From an uncultured Winogradskyella sp. (lineage in GTDB: Bacteria > Bacteroidota > Bacteroidia > Flavobacteriales > Flavobacteriaceae), in NCBI RefSeq assembly GCF_947501905.1, contig NZ_CANMXL010000005.1, positions 62,001 through 126,000 of the forward strand: a stretch of 64,000 nucleotides of DNA. Direction: 5' to 3'. Both the position numbers and the translations under genes were made by a program. Shown piece by piece: positions 18,168 through 25,182 of this stretch. The first letter of the stretch is position 1. Every line of letters begins with the position of its first letter. The notes beneath the pieces were generated by a model. The model was given only the letters and a program-made list of their open reading frames with translations. It was not told the origin of the DNA and did not search any database.

Positions 18168-19019
18168 CTATTTAATTCCGTTAAGAATTTGTTTTATATA
18201 ATTTGTTGATTCCATTTCTCGATAGACCGATTGAAAATCATCCTTTTCCATAAGGCCTTTGAAATGCTTTAAGTTATTTATGTATTCATCTAATGTTTCA
18301 ATAACATTAGTTTTATTTTGTTTAAATATTGGTGTCCACATTGCTGGCGAACTTTTTGCCAACCGGACTGTGCTCTCAAAACCACTACCAGCCATATCAA
18401 AAATATCACGTTCGTTTTTTTCTTTTTCAATCACAGTTTTGCCTAACATAAATGAGCTAATATGTGATAAGTGCGATACATAAGCAATATGTTTGTCATG
18501 TGCCTTAGGATTCATATATCTAATACGCATGCCTAAGTCTGAAAAAATTGCTAAAGCTTTCTCTTGAAGCTTAAAAGCTGTTTCTTCAACCTCACAAATG
18601 ATATTTGTCTTATTTTGAAAAAGCCCTTTGATAGCTGCACTTGGTCCCGAAAATTCCGTTCCTGCAATAGGATGCGCAGCAAGATAATTTCGTCGGTTAG
18701 GATGATTTTTAACCTTAAGACAAATATCTTCTTTTGTTGAACCCACATCAAAAACAATTGTATTTTCTGAAATGTTATCTAAGATTTTTGGCAAAAGGTC
18801 TAAAGTTACATCAACAGGAATAGCCACAATAACCAAATCGGAATTAGATATCTCGTTTAAAGACATAGATTTATCAATCACCTCAAGAGCAATAGCTTCC
18901 TCTAGATGGGCTTCATTATTATCTATACCATAAATTGTGGTATCTGGGTATTTAGCCTTTATATCTAAAGCAAAACTTCCTCCAATTAATCCAACACCAA
19001 TTATAGTAACATTCTTCAT
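18168..19019 (-). CDS. tyrA: Prephenate dehydrogenase
   Basis: TyrA oxidatively decarboxylates prephenate to 4-hydroxyphenylpyruvate, the precursor of tyrosine. The N-terminal NAD-binding loop IIGVGLIGGSFALDIK, the block DVGSTKEDIC and the active-site region AAHPIAGTEFSGPSAA, followed by the helical C-terminal domain (KHIAYVSHLSHISSFML), identify it. It is 283 residues, normal for the monofunctional enzyme without an ACT domain. It begins one base after the aminotransferase stop codon. Confidence 0.93.
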   Translation of the reverse strand: MKNVTIIGVGLIGGSFALDIKAKYPDTTIYGIDNNEAHLEEAIALEVIDKSMSLNEISNSDLVIVAIPVDVTLDLLPKILDNISENTIVFDVGSTKEDICLKVKNHPNRRNYLAAHPIAGTEFSGPSAAIKGLFQNKTNIICEVEETAFKLQEKALAIFSDLGMRIRYMNPKAHDKHIAYVSHLSHISSFMLGKTVIEKEKNERDIFDMAGSGFESTVRLAKSSPAMWTPIFKQNKTNVIETLDEYINNLKHFKGLMEKDDFQSVYREMESTNYIKQILNGIK

Positions 19020-19020
19020 T

Positions 19021-20166
19021 TTACTTTACTCTTGCTATAGCTTCTTTAATTACTCCTTCTTCTTCACATATAGAGAATCGTACATAACCCTCACCGTTGC
19101 TACCAAAAACAGTTCCCGGTGCAATGAAAATACTATGTTCTTTGAGTACTAAATCCGTAAACTCTTCACTCTTAAGGTGTGGTGGTAACTTTGCCCAAAC
19201 AAATAATCCTGCTGTATCCTCATTATATGTGCAGTTTAATGCCTCCGCTAATTCCCATACCAGCTGACGACGCTTTCGGTATATACTATTTAAACTTTCG
19301 AACCACATCTGTGAACTAGTCAATGCTTCTACAGCGCCTTTTTGGATGCCATAAAACATCCCAGAATCCATGTTGCTTTTTACTTTTAAAACCGCATTGA
19401 CATAATCATAATTACCAACGACCATTCCTGCACGCCAGCCAGCCATATTAAAGGTTTTGCTAATAGAATTAAGCTCTAAACAGACATCTTTAGCTTGCCT
19501 ATATTGCAGTATGCTTTTGGGTTTATTATTGAGTATAAAACTGTAAGGATTGTCATTAACAATAAGGATATTATGGCGTTTACCAAAAGCAATTATATCA
19601 TCATAAAACTTATGTGGTGCATTAGTTCCTGTTGGCATATTTGGATAGTTAATCCACATGATTTTTACCTTGCTCAGGTCCATGCGTTCAAGAGCTATAA
19701 AATCTGGCAACCAATTACTATCCTCTTTTAAATCGTAAAAAATAGGTTCTGCTTCTAATAATTTGGTAACACTAGCGTAGGTTGGATAACCTGGATTTGG
19801 AATTAAAACCGCATCACCTTTATTTAAAAAGGCCATAGAAATGTGCATAATACCTTCTTTACTTCCCATTAGTGGCAGTATTTCTGTCATAGCACTTAAA
19901 TGTACGTTGTAATGTGTTTTATAGAAATCTGCAACTGCATCTCTAAACTCTGGAATACCCTGATAACTCTGATATTTATGAGCGCCCGCATGATTTAAGC
20001 TTTCTTCTAAAGCCATAACAGCTTTTAAAGGTGGATCTAAATCTGGACTACCAATTCCTAAATTAATTATGGGCTTACCTTGTGACTTTAAAAAAGCTAC
20101 TTCTTTAAGTTTTACTGAGAAGTAGTACTCTTCTACCTGTTTAAGTCGGTTTGCTACTTCTATCAT
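19021..20166 (-). CDS. PLP-dependent class I/II aminotransferase, probably aromatic
   Basis: A 381-residue fold-type I aminotransferase. The PLP lysine lies in LELNSISKTFNMAGWRAGM, and the phosphate/ring-contact motifs NPGYPTYAS, WINYPNMPTGT and VNDNPYSF are present. Sequence style is close to LL-diaminopimelate/aspartate aminotransferases, but its position between pheA (4-base overlap) and tyrA (1-base gap) argues that it transaminates phenylpyruvate and 4-hydroxyphenylpyruvate to Phe and Tyr. The substrate assignment is an inference from context. Confidence 0.88.
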   Translation of the reverse strand: MIEVANRLKQVEEYYFSVKLKEVAFLKSQGKPIINLGIGSPDLDPPLKAVMALEESLNHAGAHKYQSYQGIPEFRDAVADFYKTHYNVHLSAMTEILPLMGSKEGIMHISMAFLNKGDAVLIPNPGYPTYASVTKLLEAEPIFYDLKEDSNWLPDFIALERMDLSKVKIMWINYPNMPTGTNAPHKFYDDIIAFGKRHNILIVNDNPYSFILNNKPKSILQYRQAKDVCLELNSISKTFNMAGWRAGMVVGNYDYVNAVLKVKSNMDSGMFYGIQKGAVEALTSSQMWFESLNSIYRKRRQLVWELAEALNCTYNEDTAGLFVWAKLPPHLKSEEFTDLVLKEHSIFIAPGTVFGSNGEGYVRFSICEEEGVIKEAIARVK

Positions 20167-20996
20167 GATTTTCCGTTTTTATATTCGCCTAAAATCTTGA
20201 AATTTTCTGCCATAATATTTACTATAGATTTTGCTTTATTATAATCTGAATATACATCAAAAGTAACATCTATAAAAAAAGCGTATTTCCATGGGGTATT
20301 AATTTTTGGTAAAGACTGAATTTTAGTAAGGTTGAGTTTACAATCGCTTAGTACATTAAGTATTGCGGCTAGGCTTCCTCGCTTATGGTTTAACTCAAAC
20401 TTTAAAGATGCTTTATTGATTTCTGCTTTAACTATTTCGCTTTTATTTTTTCTAACAATCACAAAACGAGTTTCGTTATGTTTTATGGTCTGAATACTTC
20501 TTTCTAAAATTTCTAAATTATATAATCTAGAAGCCGTTTCACTAGCAATTGCAGCAATTCCAGATATTTTATCTTCTGAAATCGTTTTGGCAACATCTGC
20601 AGTATCTCTTGTTTCTACTAACTTGATATTTGGGTACGACTTAAAAAACTCCTTACATTGTAATAACGCCATAGGATGCGAATGTACTTCAGTAATCTCT
20701 TCAATACTTTGACCCGCAAATGCCATTAAGTTATGTTGAATATCTAAATAATACTCTCCTATAATTTGCAAATCGTTTGTATCAATTAGTGCATAATTTG
20801 GAATGATTGAACCTGCTATTGAATTTTCGATTGCCATGACAGCAACATCAGTTTTGTCTTCTAATAAACTATCTACAAGTGCATCAAAAGTCATACACTC
20901 TTTAAAAGAATCCACATCATCAAAATATTGTTCTGCCACACTGTGGTGAAAAGACCCTTTTATACCTTGAATAGCTATGTTGTTTATTTTATTCAT
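20163..20996 (-). CDS. pheA: Prephenate dehydratase
   Basis: PheA converts prephenate to phenylpyruvate for phenylalanine synthesis. The start IAIQGIKGSFHHSVAEQYF, the block VAVMAIENSIAGSIIPNY and the catalytic region SRLYNLEILERSIQTIKHNETRFVIV are typical. A C-terminal ACT domain for feedback (LKFELNHKRGSLAAILNVLSDCKLNLTKIQSLP) follows. The 277-residue protein has no chorismate mutase domain, which is instead fused to DAHP synthase in the same operon. It is the first structural gene after a leader peptide and terminator. Confidence 0.94.
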   Translation of the reverse strand: MNKINNIAIQGIKGSFHHSVAEQYFDDVDSFKECMTFDALVDSLLEDKTDVAVMAIENSIAGSIIPNYALIDTNDLQIIGEYYLDIQHNLMAFAGQSIEEITEVHSHPMALLQCKEFFKSYPNIKLVETRDTADVAKTISEDKISGIAAIASETASRLYNLEILERSIQTIKHNETRFVIVRKNKSEIVKAEINKASLKFELNHKRGSLAAILNVLSDCKLNLTKIQSLPKINTPWKYAFFIDVTFDVYSDYNKAKSIVNIMAENFKILGEYKNGKS

Positions 20997-21020
20997 TTCC
21001 CAAAGAGATAATTTGTATGC

Positions 21021-21048
21021 AAAAAAAAAATCTCGATTTTCATCGAGA
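21021..21048 (-). terminator. Attenuator terminator upstream of pheA
   Basis: On the - strand TCTCGAT (21048-21042), loop GAAA, ATCGAGA (21037-21031) is followed by ten T (21030-21021), a strong intrinsic terminator ending 24 bases before the pheA start. Its 5' arm can instead pair with CGAGGCTT at 21089-21082 (partner AAGTCTCG, 21051-21044; 8 bp including one G-U), giving an antiterminator. Transcription is therefore likely to be decided here. Confidence 0.88.
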
Positions 21049-21079
21049 CTTTTATTTTATATGTTTTAAATACTACATA

Positions 21080-21145
21080 CTAAGCCTCGTATCTTTTGCT
21101 AAAAAAGAAGTAAAACCAGTTATAATATGTTGTATTTATTTGCAT
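21080..21145 (-). CDS. Leader peptide of the aromatic amino acid operon (21 residues)
   Basis: A 21-codon reading frame starting ATG at 21145 and ending TAG at 21082-21080. Residues 7-15 read YYNWFYFFF, and nine of the 21 residues are aromatic (four Tyr, four Phe, one Trp). It ends 31 bases before the attenuator stem. The last codons and the stop (CGAGGCTTAG) are the 5' arm of the antiterminator. A ribosome that finishes the peptide would cover this arm and let the terminator form, while one stalled at the aromatic codons would leave it free. This is the classical arrangement of trp/phe-type attenuators. The operon makes the common DAHP step plus Phe and Tyr, which fits the mix of codons. Confidence 0.85.
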   Translation of the reverse strand: MQINTTYYNWFYFFFSKRYEA

Positions 21146-21150
21146 TGTTA

Positions 21151-21179
21151 ATTATATCGTTGGCTAATGTAACCAATAA
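21151..21179 (-). promoter_or_regulatory. Candidate promoter of the aromatic operon leader
   Basis: On the - strand TTATTG (21179-21174) and TATAAT (21156-21151) are separated by 17 bases. Transcription would begin close to the leader peptide ATG at 21145, so the leader message may be nearly leaderless. Confidence 0.45.
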
Positions 21180-21239
21180 ATTGAAAAATAAAAATTGTTG
21201 AAATACTTTTTTACAACATACGTTTTCTGTTTTAATACT

Positions 21240-21247
21240 TATTTTTG
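21240..21247 (+). promoter_or_regulatory. -7 promoter element for gldA
   Basis: TATTTTTG, an exact TAnnTTTG match 16 bases before the gldA start. No -33 TTG is seen at normal spacing. Confidence 0.35.
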
Positions 21248-21263
21248 AAAAAACCTTTTTTAC

Positions 21264-22157
21264 ATGTCAATAGAAGTAAAAGCTATTACTAAAACTTACG
21301 GAACTCAAAAAGCACTTAACAACATTTCTTTTTCTGTTAAACCTGCTGAAATTGTTGGTTTTTTAGGACCTAATGGTGCTGGAAAGTCTACCATGATGAA
21401 GATATTGACAACTTACATCAATCCTACTGAAGGTGAAGCTAAAGTCAATGGACATAATATTGATAAAGATAAAAAAGAGGTGCAAAGTTCTGTAGGTTAT
21501 TTGCCTGAACACAATCCGCTTTATACAGAACTCTTTGTTAGAGAGTATTTAAAATTTAATGCAGATGTTTATAATGTAAATAAACAACGAATTGAAGAGG
21601 TTATAGAACTTACTGGATTAACACCTGAAGCTCATAAAAAAATTGGGCAACTCTCAAAAGGTTATCGTCAGCGGGTGGGCTTGGCTAATGCATTATTGCA
21701 CAATCCTAAAGTCTTAATTTTAGATGAGCCTACAACGGGATTGGACCCTAACCAATTAGTAGACATCAGAAATCTGATTACAACTATTGGCAAAGAAAAA
21801 ACAGTGTTTTTATCCACACATATTATGCAAGAAGTTGAAGCTATGTGTGACCGAGTAATTATAATCAATAAAGGTGAAATTGTTGCAGACAAATACCTTA
21901 ATGATTTAAGACAAGGACAAGAACAAAATGTTATTGTAGAGTTTGATTATAGAGTTGAAGAAGCTTTTTTATTGAAATTGCCTAAAGTAAAATCAGTGAA
22001 AAACACACATGGGTTTATTTATGAAATAACGTTTTCTTCAACTGACGATATGCGTTCTTATGTTTTTGATTTTGCTCATGACAATGAGCTAAAAATACTA
22101 CAGCTTAATCAAAAAAACGCAAGCTTGGAGAGTCTATTTAGAGAGTTGACTAGTTGA
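21264..22157 (+). CDS. gldA: ABC transporter ATP-binding protein GldA (gliding motility)
   Basis: A 297-residue ATPase subunit of the Gld ABC transporter needed for gliding motility in flavobacteria. Walker A is GPNGAGKST (35-43), the signature is LSKGYRQRVGLA, Walker B with the catalytic Glu is VLILDEPTTGLDP, and the switch His is in LSTHIMQEVEAMC. A C-terminal domain of about 75 residues follows the ATPase core, as in GldA. Its partners GldF and GldG are not adjacent. The gene is divergent from the aromatic operon and its last eight bases overlap the end of a convergent gene. Confidence 0.85.
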   Translation: MSIEVKAITKTYGTQKALNNISFSVKPAEIVGFLGPNGAGKSTMMKILTTYINPTEGEAKVNGHNIDKDKKEVQSSVGYLPEHNPLYTELFVREYLKFNADVYNVNKQRIEEVIELTGLTPEAHKKIGQLSKGYRQRVGLANALLHNPKVLILDEPTTGLDPNQLVDIRNLITTIGKEKTVFLSTHIMQEVEAMCDRVIIINKGEIVADKYLNDLRQGQEQNVIVEFDYRVEEAFLLKLPKVKSVKNTHGFIYEITFSSTDDMRSYVFDFAHDNELKILQLNQKNASLESLFRELTS

Positions 22158-22899
22158 AAATTAATCTCCCATTAAAGACTTCTTCTACATCAATTATTGG
22201 TGGTTGATTAACCGAAATTACATTACCTGTTGACAGAATTGAACCCGTAATAGACTGTTGTGGATTTACCACCATATCATTAGAGCCGCGATGAAAAACT
22301 GAAATATTTTGCGCTACAAGATTTTCTGCCTCAACTCGTCCATTACCTGCAGGAAAACTTATAGACATATTCTCTGCCTCACCTGAAAGGTAGAAAAATG
22401 AAAGATTATTAGATACAATTTTTAGATTCTCTATATCTAATTGCAATCTAAAATCACCGATAGGAAAACTATCTGGGAAATTAAAATTTTCTGATATTAA
22501 ATCAAGATTATCAAAATTTAAAACACCATCAGATCTTATTTCAAATTGAGTAGAACATCTTATTTCTATTAGATTTGGAGTAGTTACGTAAATTTTAGTT
22601 ATTCCAAAATCACGGACATAATTACAATTATTACTATCCGTCAACACTAATTGATTTGCTATGACTTCTACCGTAACATCATTGAGTAAATTTTCGCCTG
22701 TCTCAACTACCACACTTTGCGAAGCGCCTTGATTTATGATTAATTCTATATCACGATTTACAAGGATTTTATCAAACCCCGTAACCAAAAACTCTTGTTG
22801 CACAATACTCCCTGCAGTTTGAAAACAATCTAAGGCACTGTCGCTATCACAGCTTAAAATCAGAAATGCACATATTAAGTATATCAGTCTTTTTTTCAT
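22150..22899 (-). CDS. Lipoprotein with a DUF2807 (head GIN) adhesin-like domain
   Basis: A 249-residue protein with a lipobox (FLILSC, Cys17) and a mature part that is nearly all short beta strands. The start FLVTGFDKILVNRDIELIINQGASQSVVVETGENLL and the later repeats (LDLISENFNF ... LKIVSNNLSFFYLSG ... VEAENLVAQNISVFHRG) fit the right-handed beta-helix of DUF2807. These are surface or periplasmic proteins of unknown role. Its start overlaps the end of the PagL-like gene by four bases, so the two are co-translated. Confidence 0.78.
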   Translation of the reverse strand: MKKRLIYLICAFLILSCDSDSALDCFQTAGSIVQQEFLVTGFDKILVNRDIELIINQGASQSVVVETGENLLNDVTVEVIANQLVLTDSNNCNYVRDFGITKIYVTTPNLIEIRCSTQFEIRSDGVLNFDNLDLISENFNFPDSFPIGDFRLQLDIENLKIVSNNLSFFYLSGEAENMSISFPAGNGRVEAENLVAQNISVFHRGSNDMVVNPQQSITGSILSTGNVISVNQPPIIDVEEVFNGRLIFN

Positions 22900-23993
22900 A
22901 ATCTAATACCAATTCCTAGTTCTACTGCTTCTGCTCTTGCACCATGTGATTTTAGTGTCAAGGCACCAAACCATTTTTCTCCAAAATAGCGTTTTAATCC
23001 AGCTCTAAAATACACACGACTTTCAAAATCAAATGGATAATAAACATAATATCCTACTTGAGACTCAATCGAAAAATTATTTACAAATAATTCGTGTCCA
23101 ACGAATACACCAACACGCTTATAATCTTCATCACCAGTAACACCATTATTTAATTGGGCAGTACTTTCAAACCTAATCAATTCTTTTAAAAAATTAGAGA
23201 AGAATACATCCACACCAAATTGAACTGCATTTGTGTGCGTTAGTCGCTTATCTGCATAAGCAGATAATATATAAAACGGGTATTGCGCACTGCCAACAAT
23301 ATCGCTTTGATTAATACCTGTTCTAAATGCGAAATTATATTTTATAGGCTCTGTAAATTTCTCATCAGATAAATCACTGATATACTCTGTGTCATCTTCA
23401 TCTAGATTATAGGTCACACCGACATTAAGAGCTACAGTATTAATACTTGTATTTGGTGCCTTAACATTAGCGTTAGAATAATGTACAAATGATAGTCCTG
23501 TTTGAAGTCCAAAACGGTTAAAAATTCGCTCTTTCTTATAATTGAGCATTAAGTACGTACTGCTAAGCAATGTGGACCCAAAAGCAATATTTTTTGGATT
23601 ATCGGTGCGGTCATAAGGGTTTGATGTATGGGCAATACCTTGACCTATTCGCAGCATAAGATTTCTATTAAAAAAATAGAAATTATAATGAGCGTATAAG
23701 CCAAAATTATTACCTAAATCTTTACTCTTTAAATTTTGATAAATAAAAGAAGCCCCATAATCTGGATAGTTATAACGCTGCTCCCAAGCCTCTTTACCAA
23801 ATGTTTTCTTATTCCAACTTAAAATTACGCCTTCAGGATGCCCAGAAATTAACCCTAATATATCGTTGTTATGGAGTGTAATGTAACCTTTGAAATAGTT
23901 AACATCAAAAAAAGAATCTGAAGTTTTATTTTGAGCGGATAAAAGCACCGACAACAAACAAAATAAGCTTACTAATCTTTTTTGCATTTTCAC
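22896..23993 (-). CDS. PagL-like acyloxyacyl hydrolase (lipid A 3-O-deacylase family), outer membrane
   Basis: A 365-residue exported protein (signal ending LLSAQ). The segment LSFVHYSNANVKAPN contains the H-x-S-N pattern of the PagL active site, and YNYPDYGASF with repeated amphipathic strands fits an outer-membrane barrel ending in GIGIRL. PagL removes an acyl chain from position 3 of lipid A. This protein is about twice the length of classical PagL, so extra strands or a larger barrel are likely and the substrate may differ. It is followed by a co-translated DUF2807 lipoprotein. Confidence 0.72.
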   Translation of the reverse strand: MKMQKRLVSLFCLLSVLLSAQNKTSDSFFDVNYFKGYITLHNNDILGLISGHPEGVILSWNKKTFGKEAWEQRYNYPDYGASFIYQNLKSKDLGNNFGLYAHYNFYFFNRNLMLRIGQGIAHTSNPYDRTDNPKNIAFGSTLLSSTYLMLNYKKERIFNRFGLQTGLSFVHYSNANVKAPNTSINTVALNVGVTYNLDEDDTEYISDLSDEKFTEPIKYNFAFRTGINQSDIVGSAQYPFYILSAYADKRLTHTNAVQFGVDVFFSNFLKELIRFESTAQLNNGVTGDEDYKRVGVFVGHELFVNNFSIESQVGYYVYYPFDFESRVYFRAGLKRYFGEKWFGALTLKSHGARAEAVELGIGIRL

Positions 23994-24005
23994 ATTTTAA
24001 AGTCG

Positions 24006-24013
24006 CAAATGTA
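24006..24013 (-). promoter_or_regulatory. -7 promoter element for the PagL-like gene
   Basis: Reads TACATTTG on the - strand (exact TAnnTTTG), 12 bases before the start codon at 23993. Confidence 0.4.
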
Positions 24014-24050
24014 AGCAAAAATGATTCGCTATATTAAATAACCTTGAACA

Positions 24051-24149
24051 TTAAAACAAAAAGTAGGCTGCCATCAAAGAGATAATCGTTAACAGTAAAA
24101 TTTGAATGCCAAATCTAAACTCAGATTTATATTTCTTAATCGTTTTCAT
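24051..24149 (-). CDS. Small one-helix membrane protein (32 residues)
   Basis: A short reading frame between metF and the PagL-like gene. It has a positively charged N-terminus (MKTIKKYKSEFRFG) and one hydrophobic segment (IQILLLTIISLMAAYFLF), followed directly by a stop. This positive-inside, single-helix layout is what real small membrane proteins look like, and no other gene covers the region. I do not recognise a family, and a chance reading frame cannot be excluded. Confidence 0.5.
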   Translation of the reverse strand: MKTIKKYKSEFRFGIQILLLTIISLMAAYFLF

Positions 24150-24223
24150 TGCTTATCTTTTTTTACAAAAGTGTAGATATAAGTTTTCTTAAATGTTAAG
24201 TTAATCAGAAACATACGTTAAGA

Positions 24224-25180
24224 TTAAAAAACAGCTTCTGCTACTTTTTTTACATTACTACTTTTTCCCATAGAATAATAATGTAAAACAGGTATGCCAG
24301 CCTTTTGCAATTCCTTTGATTGTGCAATACACCATTCGACTCCTACTTGCCTCACCTGACTATTATCTTTACATTTTATAATTTCAAGAATTAAATCTTG
24401 AGGTAAGTCTACATGAAATCTATGTGGGATTAAATTTAATTGCTTCTTGGTGGCTATGGGCTTTAAACCAGGAATTATTGGCACTTCGATACCCGCATTT
24501 CTGCATTTTTCTACAAAATCGAAATACTTCTGATTGTCAAAAAACATTTGCGTTACAATATACTCAGCACCTTTTTTAATCTTCTTTTTTAAAAAATGAA
24601 TATCACTATCTAAACTAGGCGCTTCAGCATGTTTTTCTGGATAGGCACCAACACCAATACAAAAATTAGTTTTACTACAATTTTCCAATTCATCATCTAA
24701 ATAAATGCCATTATTTAAATCTGAAATTTGATTCACCAACTCGCTTGCATATGAATGGCCATCTTTTTCGGGTTTAAAGTAAGTTTCATTTTTTACCGCA
24801 TCTCCTCTAAGTGCCACAACATTATCTATCCCTAAAAAATCAAGGTCTATTAAAAAATTCTCAGTGTCTTCTTTCGTAAAACCGCCACATAGTATATGTG
24901 GTATTGCATCTACACTATACTTATTTTGTATAGCTGCACAAATACCAACTGTGCCAGGGCGCTTTTTTACAATTTGCTTTTTGAGCAAACCGTTTCCTAC
25001 ATCTTTAAAGGTATACTCTTCTCGATGATAGGTGACATCTATAAATGGAGGATTAAATTCCATTAACGGATCTATATTGTTAAAAATAGACTGAATATCT
25101 TGACCTTTTAATGGTGGTAATATCTCAAAAGAAAACTGTGTATTTCCGTTTGCATTTTTTATATGTTGAGTTACTTTCAT
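24224..25180 (-). CDS. metF: Methylenetetrahydrofolate reductase
   Basis: MetF reduces 5,10-methylene-THF to 5-methyl-THF, the methyl donor for methionine synthase. The blocks FSFEILPPLKGQDI, FIDVTYHRE, NVVALRGDAVKNE, CIGVGAYPEKHAEAPS, EYIVTQMFFDNQKYFDFV and IIPGLKPI are characteristic of this FAD-dependent TIM barrel. I choose the ATG at 25180 (318 residues, MKVTQHIKNANG), two bases after the metH stop, rather than an upstream in-frame ATG inside metH. It is the last gene of the SAM-I-controlled methionine operon. Confidence 0.95.
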   Translation of the reverse strand: MKVTQHIKNANGNTQFSFEILPPLKGQDIQSIFNNIDPLMEFNPPFIDVTYHREEYTFKDVGNGLLKKQIVKKRPGTVGICAAIQNKYSVDAIPHILCGGFTKEDTENFLIDLDFLGIDNVVALRGDAVKNETYFKPEKDGHSYASELVNQISDLNNGIYLDDELENCSKTNFCIGVGAYPEKHAEAPSLDSDIHFLKKKIKKGAEYIVTQMFFDNQKYFDFVEKCRNAGIEVPIIPGLKPIATKKQLNLIPHRFHVDLPQDLILEIIKCKDNSQVRQVGVEWCIAQSKELQKAGIPVLHYYSMGKSSNVKKVAEAVF

Positions 25181-25182
25181 AA

